Of a stretch of 64,000 nucleotides of DNA, positions 47,511 through 59,254 are shown piece by piece. Source of the DNA: Otatea glauca (lineage: Eukaryota; Streptophyta; Magnoliopsida; Poales; Poaceae); NCBI GenBank assembly GCA_036346275.1, contig CM070719.1, positions 29,778,093 to 29,842,092 of the forward strand, written 5' to 3'. A model generated the notes under the pieces. The model was not told the DNA's origin, searched no databases, and saw only the letters and a program-made list of their open reading frames with translations. Position 1 is the stretch's first letter. Each line of letters starts with the position of its first letter. A program made the position numbers and the translations under genes.

Positions 47511-47874
47511 TTGTTTCGTTGTAGTCAAAAGATCTGTAGGCTACTGCACTATATAATTAGATTGTTTGATATCATTGTACGTTGATGTTAAAAATGTATG
47601 TCTCCTATCTAGGGAATTGGAAGCTCTAAACCAGAGAAGAATCTAGGTATCGATTGGGAGAACACATTTTATATATCTTGCAGGAACTTGCAGTCCTCTA
47701 TTTTGCAAAGGTAATATTAAATGAAATGATGTCTCAATATTTCAAATAACTAGCTAGCTTGCTGTCGCTCCAGTTCTTCCTTAATTTATTGTGTGAATTT
47801 TAATTGCATATGGACCGTAAGGAATGGATGTATGACAAAAGTCGTGTGAGTGCTGAATTGGGATAATGATCTAT
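47511..47874. other. CACTA internal spacer
   Basis: AT-rich sequence between foldback copy 1 and the internal array. No gene or CACTA terminus is recognised. Confidence 0.4.
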
Positions 47875-48345
47875 CAGAATCAGTTTTCTTTAAAAAAGCG
47901 ATACGGATATTGAAGCATCAGTGTCGGTTTTTTTATATGAAGCGATACTAATGACTAACATTAGTGTCGGTTTTTTTATGTGAAGCGATACTAATGACTA
48001 ACATCAGTGTCGGTTTTTTTACAAAAAAAACCGATATAGATATTGAGAATCAGTGTCAGTTTATTCAGAAACGCGATAGGGATATGAAAATATCCGTGTC
48101 GGTTTTTGATGTAAACCGATACTAATAACTTACATCAGTGTCGGTTTTTTTATGTAAAGCGATACTAATGACTACCATCAGTGTTGGTTTTTTTAGGTGA
48201 AGCGATATTGATGAATACCATCAGTGTCAGTTTTTTATGTGAAGCGATACTAATAATTAGACATCAGTGTCGGTTTTTTATGTGAAATGACACTGATGAC
48301 TAATAATAGTATTGGTTTTCTGGGAAAAAAAAGCGATACTAATAT
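47875..48345. repeat. Internal CACTA-type hairpin array
   Basis: About nine to ten units of roughly 45 bp: ACATCAGTGTCGGTTTTTTT, then ATGTGAAGCGATACTAATGACT. The core TCGGTT...AAGCGAT is shared with both terminal arrays, but the flanks differ (CAGTG instead of CACTA or CAGAA). No CACTA terminus adjoins it. Confidence 0.85.
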
Positions 48346-48830
48346 TCCGTCCCCATTTTATTCCCGCAAGCACCGATCGATTCGCGCAGCCATCTTTAGT
48401 TAACCCTAGCTCCCGCCCGCCCCCCCCACCAGCGCCCGTCGCGGCGCCCTCCGCCACGCCCGTCGCCGCCCGCCGCCCCGCCCGCCCATCGCTCGACCTC
48501 CGCCGCCCCACAGCGCCCGTCGCGCCGCCCGCCACGCCCGTCCGCCCGCCCGTCGCTCCGCCACGCACGTCGCTCGACCTCCGCCGCCCCACCCCATCGC
48601 CCGCTGCGACGCACCTCCGCCCGCACCTCCGCCCTCCGCCCGCCCGACGCCCGCCCACCGCCCGCCGCCCCACCTCGCCCAGCGCCCCTCCTCGCCCGCC
48701 GCCCCACCTCGTGATACGTCCTCTGCTGCTCATTGCGGCTTCCTCCTCCTCGCGATGCTAGCGCCGGCCAAACCAAGGCGATCGATCGATTCGAATAGCT
48801 CCACGGTGACGGTAATAGCTTTCCCATGTC
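48346..48830. other. GC-rich leader-like segment
   Basis: 48400-48720 is dominated by CGCCCG/CCGCC units (CGCCCGTCGC many times). Before it is TTAACCCTAGCTCCCGCC, a typical plant 5'-UTR-like opening, and after it GATGCTAGCGCCGG and a possible GT donor (ACGGTAATAG). Long frames on both strands are a consequence of the C/G bias. Confidence 0.5.
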
Positions 48831-50840
48831 TTGTCGCCCCGCTTTCGGTTTGAGGTTGTCATCGTGGTATCTCGATAAATTTTGTGCGAGCGTCTTAGGT
48901 TAGGTTCTTGAGAGTCCTGCATTTCTGGATAGAATTTGGAAAGTTTCCTTCCTTCCATATGTCAACGGGGTGAATTGTAATACTATTTTGTACTCTTAGA
49001 ACATATGTGGTGCTTAATTACAAGTTTGTTCATCCCAGTTGAGGTTTTAATTTGCATCGATGGGAGGAAATTGTGATGTTTACCTCTGTAAGTACTCCAT
49101 GTTTACAGAGTTGCATTCCTCGTCTTCCAATTTTGGAGCACTTAGTGGTTAGTAGGAGTACACACATTGGTTATCTTGATTGTTGCTACTTAGCGTCATG
49201 GCTTCACACAATAATCAAGACTCAGTCTATTTAGCGTCATGGCTTCACAAAAGGAACAAGCAAAATTGCAGAGATCACAATTTTCTTGTTTCATTTTAGG
49301 TCAATTTACTCGGTCTGGTAAAGCTTTTGGTTGTGCAATAGCTAGCATAATCTTTGAAAAGTCTCAAATTTCTATGAGATGCCTCCAATTATCTAAAACT
49401 AGTACTTGGCAACCTTGTTATAATTATTTCTGTATACTTGCATTTATCTTGTCACATGTTCAAGCAAGATAACTAAATTAGCTCTACAGAATAGATTCCA
49501 CAAAAGCGTATCAAACCAACCTGGTATGAACTTTGAGTCCGAAAGCTAAAAATTTATATCCACGTGCATAACTAAGCGGAAAGAAGCGCATTATGTTATT
49601 ATCTTCCATATTTGGTCCCGCCATCATTGCCATCTTTTGAACAAATACAGGTGCAATCAAACATCATGTTTTAGCTTTTTGGTGTCCACACATATAGAAG
49701 GGTCACATTGCACTCATGCGGGGTCCTCTGCGGAGTTATCCCAACCTAAATGCTCCTTGGACGAAACTTGCTGAGATGCGAGAATAAGCGGTTGCACATG
49801 ATGGAGTGAAATCTTTAGCTTTTGGTTTTCATCTGAAAAATCATCAACTTTGGTAGATTGTTGAAATATTTTCTTTGTCCACAGCAATTTCGAGTGTAAG
49901 CGTGTATCTATGATATATAAAATTCTCAAAAATATGAGATGGAACTGATCCCAAGAAAATTTCGTCACAAGTAAGGGTATTCTTTACTAAGAAATTTAAA
50001 AGAATCTTGAGCATGATTCTCTCAGTATTCGATGATGGCACTATTCGAGAAAAAGTATGAACATTAGTGGGAAGTTTCACTTATGATGCACTAATCTTTT
50101 CCTAGTGGGTGAAAGCAGTCTTATTTTCTTATCTTTGACTTGAATTTTCATCGCTCTCCGGCAAGCTCACAGCGTGTTAATGGTAGGTGCCTCCTCCTTG
50201 GGCAATTGTTGCTATCACTGTTCTTGGTTTTAATGAGATCATGGTGCTTCTAAGGTACATGGCACATTAGCTGCACTATGTGCAGCAGTTCTTACACACT
50301 GCGAAAACAATTACATGACAGTGCCATTTTGTTCTGTTGACCAGGAATCCCATATATCTGTTCTTGCTATTTGTGGGTTATTTACTGGCCGAAGCTTTAG
50401 CAATGCAGCTAGATATCAGCAGAAAATTCCAAAATAGCGTGCCAAAATTTTGAACACTTGATATGCAGCTCAGCTTAAGAGTCGTAGTTTTATTCTCATT
50501 GTAGTATGTTAAATTGTGAAAATAATTCCTACATGTCTCAACTAATCACGATACTTATGTTTTGTGTTTTATCTTCTGAAGGTCATTATTACTTTAAAGA
50601 AAGGTGCCAAGCTCATCTAGTATAGCCGGAAAGGAAAACCCACGACCCGCTTGTTCAGACTTTCTAGTGTAAGTTCATCAGCATGCTCCTTTGATATTGA
50701 CATGGATATATGTTCCAGAATGATTCAAATATCAGGTTCACTTTACATGTACTTGCTTGTGATTCTTTTGCAAACATTTCACAATGCATGCTTTCATCAC
50801 CTACATGTTATTATTGTTACTATAATATGATCTACGTTAG
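48831..50840. other. CACTA internal non-coding stretch
   Basis: About 2 kb of AT-rich sequence without recognised protein on either strand. I looked in it for TNP2 motifs and saw none. TTAGCGTCATGGCTTCACA is duplicated at 49191 and 49230, 39 bp apart. It could be a long intron or leader of the downstream gene. Confidence 0.45.
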
Positions 50841-50844
50841 AGTT

Positions 50845-51220
50845 CGCAATGCGTAACCTACGTCTCCCGTTCGAGAGTACTTGTTTATGAATATGCCATT
50901 TCGGCACATTCATAAGCAAGCAGTCTCGAATTGTCCACGTTTTTTGGACAGTTCGAGGATATGTGGTTCGGTCAAGTTCCTGAGTTGTTGTATACCTCCA
51001 GAGTAGATTTCGGTACCATCTCCCTACGGTGTTCTCCGGGTATACACCCCTCTTGACCTGTTGTCGAGACGTGTACCTGGAGAACAGCGGGGAGATGCTG
51101 CCGAAATTTTCTCTGGAGTTGTACAACGGCTTAGGAACTTGCTCGAACCACATATCCTCGAATGGGATTAGGACCAAACCTATTTAGAGATTAGGGGTTA
51201 TCGTTTGTACGTATTTAGGT
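50845..51220. repeat. CACTA foldback module, copy 2
   Basis: An 18-bp hairpin (arms 50880-50897 and 50903-50920, 5-nt loop), a small GTCCACG hairpin, and a long foldback 50952-51162 with arms of about 95 bp around ACCCCTCTTGACCTGTTGTC. Same order and text as 47140-47510. The module ends AGGACCAAACCTATTTAGAG followed by ATTAGG. Confidence 0.88.
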
Positions 51221-52493
51221 GGTCAGCAGATAAACTTTTTTTTGAAGATCATTCGTTCATTTGTTACTCTACTGAAATATGCTAGAACAGTTACATCTTA
51301 TTACTTATCTATTCAGCTATTGCTTTACATGATTTATTGTCAAGTTCACAAAATAGGTACTAATTGCTTTCTGTCATGTCAAATATATGACCTTATCAGA
51401 TTAGAAAACTCAAAATGTCACAATTAGAGAGCGGCTCCTCGCGATGACAGTAGAAGGTGCTCCCAGGGCCGAGCCAAGTTCCAAATGTTGAGAGGCCGAG
51501 TAAGGTGAGGAAGGCCGAGGACCGAACAAAGGGGCCACTGGGAGAACACCGCGGGTTCTCCACTTCAATGCCTGGAAGTGCACAGGCCCTCCCAAGTACA
51601 AGGGGTGATACCATTCATTCCTCGGTCAATTGGTGAGAGAGAGAGTGCCCATAACGATTAAGGATTGGAGGAAGGAAGTCAGCGCCGAGCAGAAGAATCG
51701 ACTGTGGGATGAGGTTAAGGGCAAGTGGATTATAGAGGAGGAAGATGAACGCAACGCGAGATGGTACGCCTTGAAGAGGATGGGTGTGGCCTTGAGGCAC
51801 TTCAGGGTCCTCATGCACAGTGAATACGTACTGAAAGGTCGTACACCATTCGAGAGGTATCCGTTCGTTACTACAGATGTTTGGGTGGAGTTCACGACGA
51901 CGAAGGGTACGCCCGAGGCAGAGCAGCTAAGAGAGAGGAATACCGCTATCCAGAGGCACAACACGCACCCGCACCACCTCGGTACAGGCGGCTATGAGGG
52001 GAAGAAGGCAGAGTGGGCGCGACTAGCCGAGGAGTGCGCGAACTCCGGGATGACGATGCCTTACTCCCACATATGTGAGAGCAGACGCATGGCCGGGTAT
52101 TAGCGAGGACAAAGAAAACCCCTGACGGGCAGCTTGTAGTTGCAAATCCCGCTACTGCGCACGTCGTCTCTACCATCGTAAGACATCTGACTTAGTACAT
52201 TGCAGTTGGCCTAGCTTGTTGTATTTCAGATCTAATTCGTACTCGCTTATTGCAGGAGGAGGTAAGCCAGCGGAAAGAGCAGGGGACCTTCTAGAGCCAA
52301 GGGTCAAAGGATATCCTGTCGTCTGCGATCGGGAAGCCCGATCATAAGGGTCGGGTGCTCGGCGCAGGGTCGGGGCATATTAAGAAGTCCTACTTCCAAG
52401 ATGACGTTTCGAGTGCTAGATCAAGATCATGGGAGGCACGCGCGGAGCGCCTCAAGGAGACGCTCAGGGAGCAGCTGAGGGAGGAGATCAAGG

Positions 52494-52588
52494 ATGAGAT
52501 GAGGGGGGAGATGATGGCACGTGAAGATGAGATAAGGGCTGAGATGATGGCACGTGAGGAGCGCCTGAGGTCTGAGATGATGGCGATG
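52494..52588 (+). repeat. 33-nt tandem repeat coding for a coiled coil
   Basis: Within exon 2 a unit starting GAGATGATGGCACGTGA repeats about every 33 nt (three copies, the last partial). It encodes EMMAREDEIRA then EMMAREERLRS, an 11-residue charged helix repeat. Confidence 0.85.
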
Positions 52589-53937
52589 ATCTCCCAGAGT
52601 CAGAGCCAGAATCCCTCACCTCTTGTAGAGAAGCCTGTGCCCCGACCTAGCAGCTGTGGTTCCAAAAATGATAAGACCGATCCCCATCTGAAGGTAATAA
52701 TTAATTTTTCCTAAATTAAATCTACAAGTGTAACTCCCACAATGTTTCTCCTCAAGTTGCGTACATCTTGCAGGCCCCTGCTAAGTGCCAGCTCACCACC
52801 CTGACGGAGGATGGATTTCCTGTCGAGGCTGCACGCGGGGTTGCATTTCCGTGCAAGGAGACCGACACTGTGCATGGTCAGCCTTTGGGGAAGGGCTACA
52901 TGAGGGTGCAGGTGGACTACGTCCACGAACACTTCTTATCACATGTGCTCGAGTTCCCCCCCAACGAAGATATCAGCACTCTCGGGCAAGCACGCATGTC
53001 GTTCATCAAGTGGCCCACGACGGGTGTCGTACTGGTCAAGGTAAAAATCCCCCGCGTCTTCTCTACCATTCCAGTAGTACTGCAATAAGTTAAATATGCG
53101 CGTGCTTTGTAGGTTCCTACCGTACCTGTGCTTACTCGTGCTCCTGATTCTGTTCCCACCACCGTGATGAGTCCTACACAGAGTGCAGAGCTCACGTGTA
53201 AAAGGACAAGCACGACACCAACAGAACCACAAGAGGCCTCTGAGACTCCTTCCGCCAAGAAGGCAAAGCTGATAAAGGCCACAAAGCCCCTTGAGGTACT
53301 TGAAAAGCCAACTACCCTCACCTCGAAGACTCCTTCGGCCCAGAAAGAAAAGTCAGCACAGGCCACAGACATCCCTTATGATTTTAAGGCCTACGTACAT
53401 GGAAAGCCCCTGCTTGCATCCAACGAACTAAATGGTCTAGGCAGGTGGACTCGCAAGCTCCATGGATGGTATATTGATAAGGTGAATGAGGAAGAGCGTC
53501 GAGTTGACTTCAATGTGATGTATAAAAGGGTACATTTCCACCGTGACGAGAATGGGATATTCCCTGTCAGTTTTGAGGATCTGTTTCTTGTGTACCAATT
53601 AAAAGCCGTCGATATTTCTACTTTACGATCTTGGACGCTGTGAGTATCGCACCATACAACATGAGCTGACGACTTTTATAGGATTTTGCATTATGTTTTC
53701 TAATATCAACACGAGTTGCAGGGCAATGAGACAGCGAGCCGTGACGAATCTAAACCAAGTTGGGTTCGTCGACCCCGAGCTAGTGTCTGCGACCACGGCT
53801 AGGATACATCCGGTGTTTGTTGCTGGCTACGTCAAGAGGGTATTGCATACTGAGTCGATGAAGGACTTCGTTGTAATACCGTACCACGAGGAGTAAGTAG
53901 TACAAACCCTTCAATTACTTGTACGCACTTAAACCGT

Positions 53938-53942
53938 ATGCG
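53938..53942. repeat. TSD of the second nested copia (left)
   Basis: ATGCG here and at 62239-62243. Confidence 0.92.
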
Positions 53943-55307
53943 TGAAGAGGAACGCGGTATGCTACGCTAGCACAAAAAAAATCTACCGCGAAACCAGAAA
54001 GCTACTCGCAAGAAGGGGATCATAGATAAGATTACCACTAGACGCGCAGTTGCGGAATCCTTCGCGCGTCGATGTAGTGGATCGTCCTCGCCGCAGTCGT
54101 TGCGTCGATGTAGTGGATCGTCCTCGCCTTGCCGTGGATCGTCCTCCCACGCCGCAGTCGCAGCAGCGTCACCGCAGTAGTCCACACGTCCAGAGATGGA
54201 ACGCCGTGCGTCGGTGTGCAAGCACCTGGTCGCTCGGCAGGGGCAGCGAGAGAAGTAGGCTAGGGTTTCGAGTGAATCACTCCTAAACCGTGGGAAAGCA
54301 CACCCTGCGCCCACCCTCCTCCCCTCCTTATATAGCCACGAAATGAAACCCTAAACCAAGGCCCATCAGCGTGCTAAACCCACGATGTCCATTAATTATG
54401 GATCCAATCCAAATTAATGCGTCCCACCATTAAGTGTGTGACCTGCGGGTTCACGACGTTTGGACATGGATTGAAAAACTCTTTTCAATCCAATAGTTGG
54501 TAGCGGCTCCTTGCAAAGTATGCCAACTCCCAAACATACTATGATCAAATCGGACAGAACCTATCAAAAGTACTCATGTAATAATCCCTTTGCCAAGTAT
54601 ATGAAGATTGAACTCAAGGCGAGAAGTATGTCATCCTTTGATGATTCAATCCATCTCTCGTATCCGTGATATATTAATAAGTTGTGATTGACTCCTCAAT
54701 CACGGCATGGCCATGTACTTCCTTAATCATATCACATGAGTGGCCTTGTCATATATCTCCGTTTCATTGGAGTGGCAAATTCCATCTTGATTGCTCACTT
54801 CCTCTCGCACGTTTCATAGTAAACATGAAAGCTACCTTTATAACTATCCGGTTAGGAAGTTGTGTTTGATAGCCCCAAGGAAAACTATTACACATGTAGG
54901 GAATAAGACAATCTCGGTCTAAGGATCATACATCTACTAGGTATGAGATACACCGATGACACATAAGAATGAAACATTCTCGCGAGTTGTCCCATTATGG
55001 TCTATCTAACCCATGTTCTTCAACATGCGTCCACAATGTATAGATGATATCTCCATATCCCATGATCTATGAAGCATGATCATCGATCACTACATGTCTT
55101 GATCTATTCATCGTTGTCCTATACGATGATATCCGATCGAGATATTTATCGAATTACATCATTAAGTAAAGAGCTTCATAAGCAAGTCACATACTTGTTG
55201 ATCAATACAATGATATACATTCATTGGACCAATAATCATATTATTATTCATAAACATAGTCATGTTACAATCATCTAAATGATTGCCTCAAGGGCATAAC
55301 ATTAACA
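53943..55307 (-). repeat. Left (3') LTR of the second copia
   Basis: TGAAGAGGAACGCGG to GGGCATAACATTAACA. The minus-strand TATA box GGCTATATAAGG is at 54326-54337. Confidence 0.95.
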
Positions 55308-55330
55308 ATCTCTCACTTGCACTTGAGTCA
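55308..55330 (-). promoter_or_regulatory. Polypurine tract of the second copia
   Basis: The minus strand reads CAAGTGCAAGTGAGAGAT directly before TGTTAATG, the copia-type PPT with one interrupted G run. Confidence 0.8.
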
Positions 55331-55376
55331 ATCAATTAAGTATCTAATACCAATAGACCTTGTGTGCGCCTCATGC

Positions 55377-58300
55377 TTAGGTCGTGGCGTTGGCTTTGTC
55401 AACGGATCGCCACATTGGCTTCAGTATGTACTTTGCATATTCTCCGTCACCTCTATCCACAATCTCGCGAATAAGGTGAAAGCGACGGAGTATGTGTTTA
55501 GACTTCTGATGTGATCTAGGCTCTTTTGCTTGTGCAATGGCACCACTATTATCACAATAGATGTCCATTGGACTAGTGGCACTAGCGACCACACCAAGCT
55601 CTGTGATAAACTTCTTAATCCACACGGCTTCCTTTGCGGCCTCCGGCCGCAATGTACTCCGCTTCGTCGAGAGTCGGCCACCGTGTTTTGCTTGGAACTC
55701 TTCCGACATCGCTCCTCCATTAAGTGTAAACACAAACCCGGATTGCGATCGAAAATCATCTTTGTCGGTTTGGAAGCTTGCATCGGTGTAACCCTTTGCA
55801 ACCAGATCTTCCTCACCTCCAAAACAAGGAACATACCCTTAGTTCTTCTCAAGTACTTGAGGATATTTTTACGGCTATCCAATGACCATCACGAGATCCG
55901 CTTGGTATCCGCTCGTGACACTTAGAGCATATGAGACATCAGGCATGTACGGATCATGGCATACATAATAGACCCAATAGTGAAGCATATGCAATCTTGC
56001 TCATCTGTCTCGCTCATCGGATGTCGAAGGACATTGATTCTTGAGAGGCGATGCCATGTGACATTGGCATGAAACCTCTCTTGGATTCATGCATATTGAA
56101 CCTTTTCAATATCTTGTCAATGTACGTTTCCTGACTTAATCCAATTAACCTTTTTGATCTATCTCTATAGATTTTTATGCCCAAGATATAGCATGCTTCT
56201 CCCAAGTCCTTCATTGAGAAACTCCTTTTCAATGAAGTCTTAACATCTTCAAGCATAAGAATGTCATTCCCGATCAATAATATGTCATCCACATACAAAA
56301 TCGAAATACAAGTGCGCTCCCACTAGCCTTCTTGTAAACACAAGGCTCTTCTTCATTTTGATAAAGTCAAAACCTTTGACTACTTCATCAAAACGAATGT
56401 TCCAACTCCGAGATGCTTGCTTTAACCCATAAATGGATCTTTGAAGCTTGCATACCCTTTTAGCATATTTAGGATCAACAAAACCTTCAGGTTGTATCAT
56501 GTATACATCCTCGGAAAGATTCCCATTAAGGAATCTGTTTTGACATCCATCGCCATATTTCATAATCAAAATATGCAGCAATAGCTAAAATGATCCGGAC
56601 AGACTTGAGCATGGCTACCGGTGAGAAAGTTTCATCATAGTCAACTCCTTGAACTTGTTTGAAACCCTTTGCCACCAACCGTGCCTTATAGACCTGAACA
56701 TATCCATTTACGTCTATCTTTTTCTTGAAAATCCATTTGCACTCAATGGTTTTACACCATCGGAGAGTCGACCAAGTTCCAAACTTGATTGTCATGCATG
56801 GATTGAATTTGGATCTCATGGCTTCAAGCCATTTTTCGAGTTTGGGTCCATCATTGCTTCTTCATAAGTCGTGGGCTCATCATTGTCCAACAATAATATG
56901 TCACTCCCATATCTTATAGGTACATGACGTGGCCTCCCGACCTACGTGAAGTGGAGTCTCTTCCACAAAGTTGTACAACACTTTGTACATCTTGTGAAGG
57001 TTCAGTGGTAGCTTGAACATATTCATGTGATTCTCGAACTTCATCAAGATACACATCACTCCTACTGATTTCTTTTGAAAGAAACTCTTTCTCCAAAAAG
57101 ACACCATTTCGAGCAACAAAAACTTTGTTCTCGTTTCTTTTGTAAAAGTAATATCCTTTTGTTTCTTTAGGATACCCCACAAAAAAGCATTTTTCTGATT
57201 TAGGTGCGAGTTTATCTGATTGTAAACGTTTTACATAAGCCTCACATCCCCATATCTTGAGAAATGACAACATGGGTCTTCTCCCAGTCCATATCTCATA
57301 TGGCATCTTCTCAACGGATTTTGATGGGACCCTATTCAAAGTGAACGCAGCTGTCTCTAGAGCGAAACCCCAAAAGGATAATGGCAGATCTGTTTGGCTG
57401 ATCATTGACCGAACCATATCTAATAAAGTTCGGTTACGTCGTTCGGACACGCCATTCCATTGAGGCGTTCCTGGCGGAGTAAGTTGCGGAACGATTCCAC
57501 ATTGCTTTAGATGATCACCAAACTCTTGGCTCAAGTATTCGCCACCACGATCGGATCGTAAGTGTTTTATTGTTTTGCCAAGTTGATTTTGTACTTCGTT
57601 CTGAAACTCTTTGAACCTTTCAAAAGTTTCAGATTTATGCCTCATTAAATAGATATATCCATATCTACTGAAGTCATCGGTAAAAGTTACAAAGTACTGA
57701 AACCCACCCCTAGCAGTCGAGCTCATTGGTCCACATACATCTGTATGTACTAGGGCCAATAATTCACTTGCTCTCTCACTAAAACCTGTGAAAGGGGCTT
57801 TTGTCATCTTGCCAAGTAAACAAGATTCACATGTTTCAAATGATTCAAAATCAAATGAGGTTAGAAGTCCATCACCATGGAGCTTCTTCGTGCGCTTCTC
57901 ATTTATATGACCTAAGCGACAATGCCACAAAAAGGTAGAGTTCAAATCATTAGGCCGATGCCTTTTTACATTAATATTATAGACATGTTTTTCTTTGAGT
58001 TCAAGGACGTACAACCCATCCACCATGGGGCAACGACCATAATACATATCATTCAAAAATATCGAACAAACAAAGTTCTTTATTCTGAAATCATAACCTT
58101 CATGTTCCAAACAAGAAGATGAAATAATGTTTCTAATCAAAGATGGAACAAAATAACAATTATTAAGTTCTAAAACTAATCCTAAAGGCAAATGCAATGG
58201 GTATGTGCCAACGGCAAGACCAGCAACTCTTGCTTTATTCCCCACGCGAAGATCCACTTCTCCTTTTGCCAAGTCTCTACTCTTTATCACCCGCAACGAA

Positions 58301-59254
58301 TTGCAAATGTGAGCAACCGAACCGGTATCATATACCCATGAGCTGAGTGAAGAAGTAGCAAGATTAATTTCTATAACATTAATACCTGAAGTGGAAACCA
58401 CATTTCCATTCTTCTTATCTGCCAGGTACTTTTCGCAGTTCCATTTCCAATGCCCTGATTTCTTGCAATAAAAGCATTGGGTATCAGGTTGAGGACCAAC
58501 TTTAAGCTTCTGAAGCTTAGTTTTGAGGCTTGCGATCTCATCTTGAGCCTTGCCCTTGCCCTTGCCCTTGCTCTTTCCCGTTCCCCCAGCCTTAGCCTTC
58601 CTCTTTTTGAAAGCGGTTGTTTTCGAACCATCATCACATGATTGGGTTTTTCTTAATGCTTTCTCGGCAGCCTTGAGCATCCCATGTAGCTCGGTTAGGC
58701 TCTTCTCCATGCTATTCATATGAAAATTCATAATGAATGGCTCAAAGCTCGAGGCGTAGACGGAGAATAACATCTGTGGCCAAACCGAGGCTAAGGGGAA
58801 CTCAAGTTTTCTAATCTCCCAATGTAACCAATCATCTTGATCACATGAGGATCGACCGGATGCCTTCACCGACTTACAAGCAAATAAAAGCTTTGAGATA
58901 CCATACCTCTCAGCTCTTGCTTGATTCCCAAACATGCCCTTCAAACCCACAATCATATTGTAAGCATCCTGGTCCTCATATTGCTTTTGGAGCTCGAGTC
59001 CATGGTGACTAGCATGAGACACTAACCTCTCTGAAGCATTAACATGCTTTTCATATTCAACTTTCAAATTGCGAGCAGCATTTTAATTTGGTTCATCAGA
59101 ATTGGATTCTCTAGAACATAGTCCTTCTTTTCATGCTTGAGAACAATTCTCAAGGTTGCGATACCAATCAACAAAATTAGTTCCATTCAGTTTTCCCTTT
59201 CCAAAACCGATCTCAAAGCAAAACCGGTGTAGCAGGAGTAGGAGAAGGTGCCAT
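55377..59254 (-). pseudogene. Second copia gag-pol (partly intact, broken ends)
   Basis: Gag starts at 59254 (MAPSPTPATPV), breaks, and reads NGTNFVDWYRNLRIVLKHEK near 59190. The long frame 56914-59067 follows with gag core, a Lys/Gly-rich basic stretch and the knuckle CFYCKKSGHWKWNC. It continues with the protease DTGS (WVYDTGSVAHIC), the pre-integrase zinc region (HCRLGH...CESCLLGK) and the integrase core with VHTDVCGP, LRSDRGGEY and NGVSERRNR. RT is in pieces: KARLVAKGFKQVQGVDYDETF near 56660, GLKQASRSWN near 56400 and YVDDILLIGND near 56275. RNase H (YCDNSGAIAQAKEPRSHQKS) lies near 55530. It encodes the polyprotein for reverse transcription and integration; the frame breaks in RT make this copy defective. 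Confidence 0.9.

Noticed and set aside
48278..48827. Arg/Gly-rich and Pro/Ala-rich long frames
   Set aside because: They are low-complexity translations of CGCCCG repeats on both strands, with no start context or splice support.
54050..54286. Frames repeated at 60976-61182 and on the opposite strand
   Set aside because: They are inside the two LTRs of the second copia and duplicated with them.
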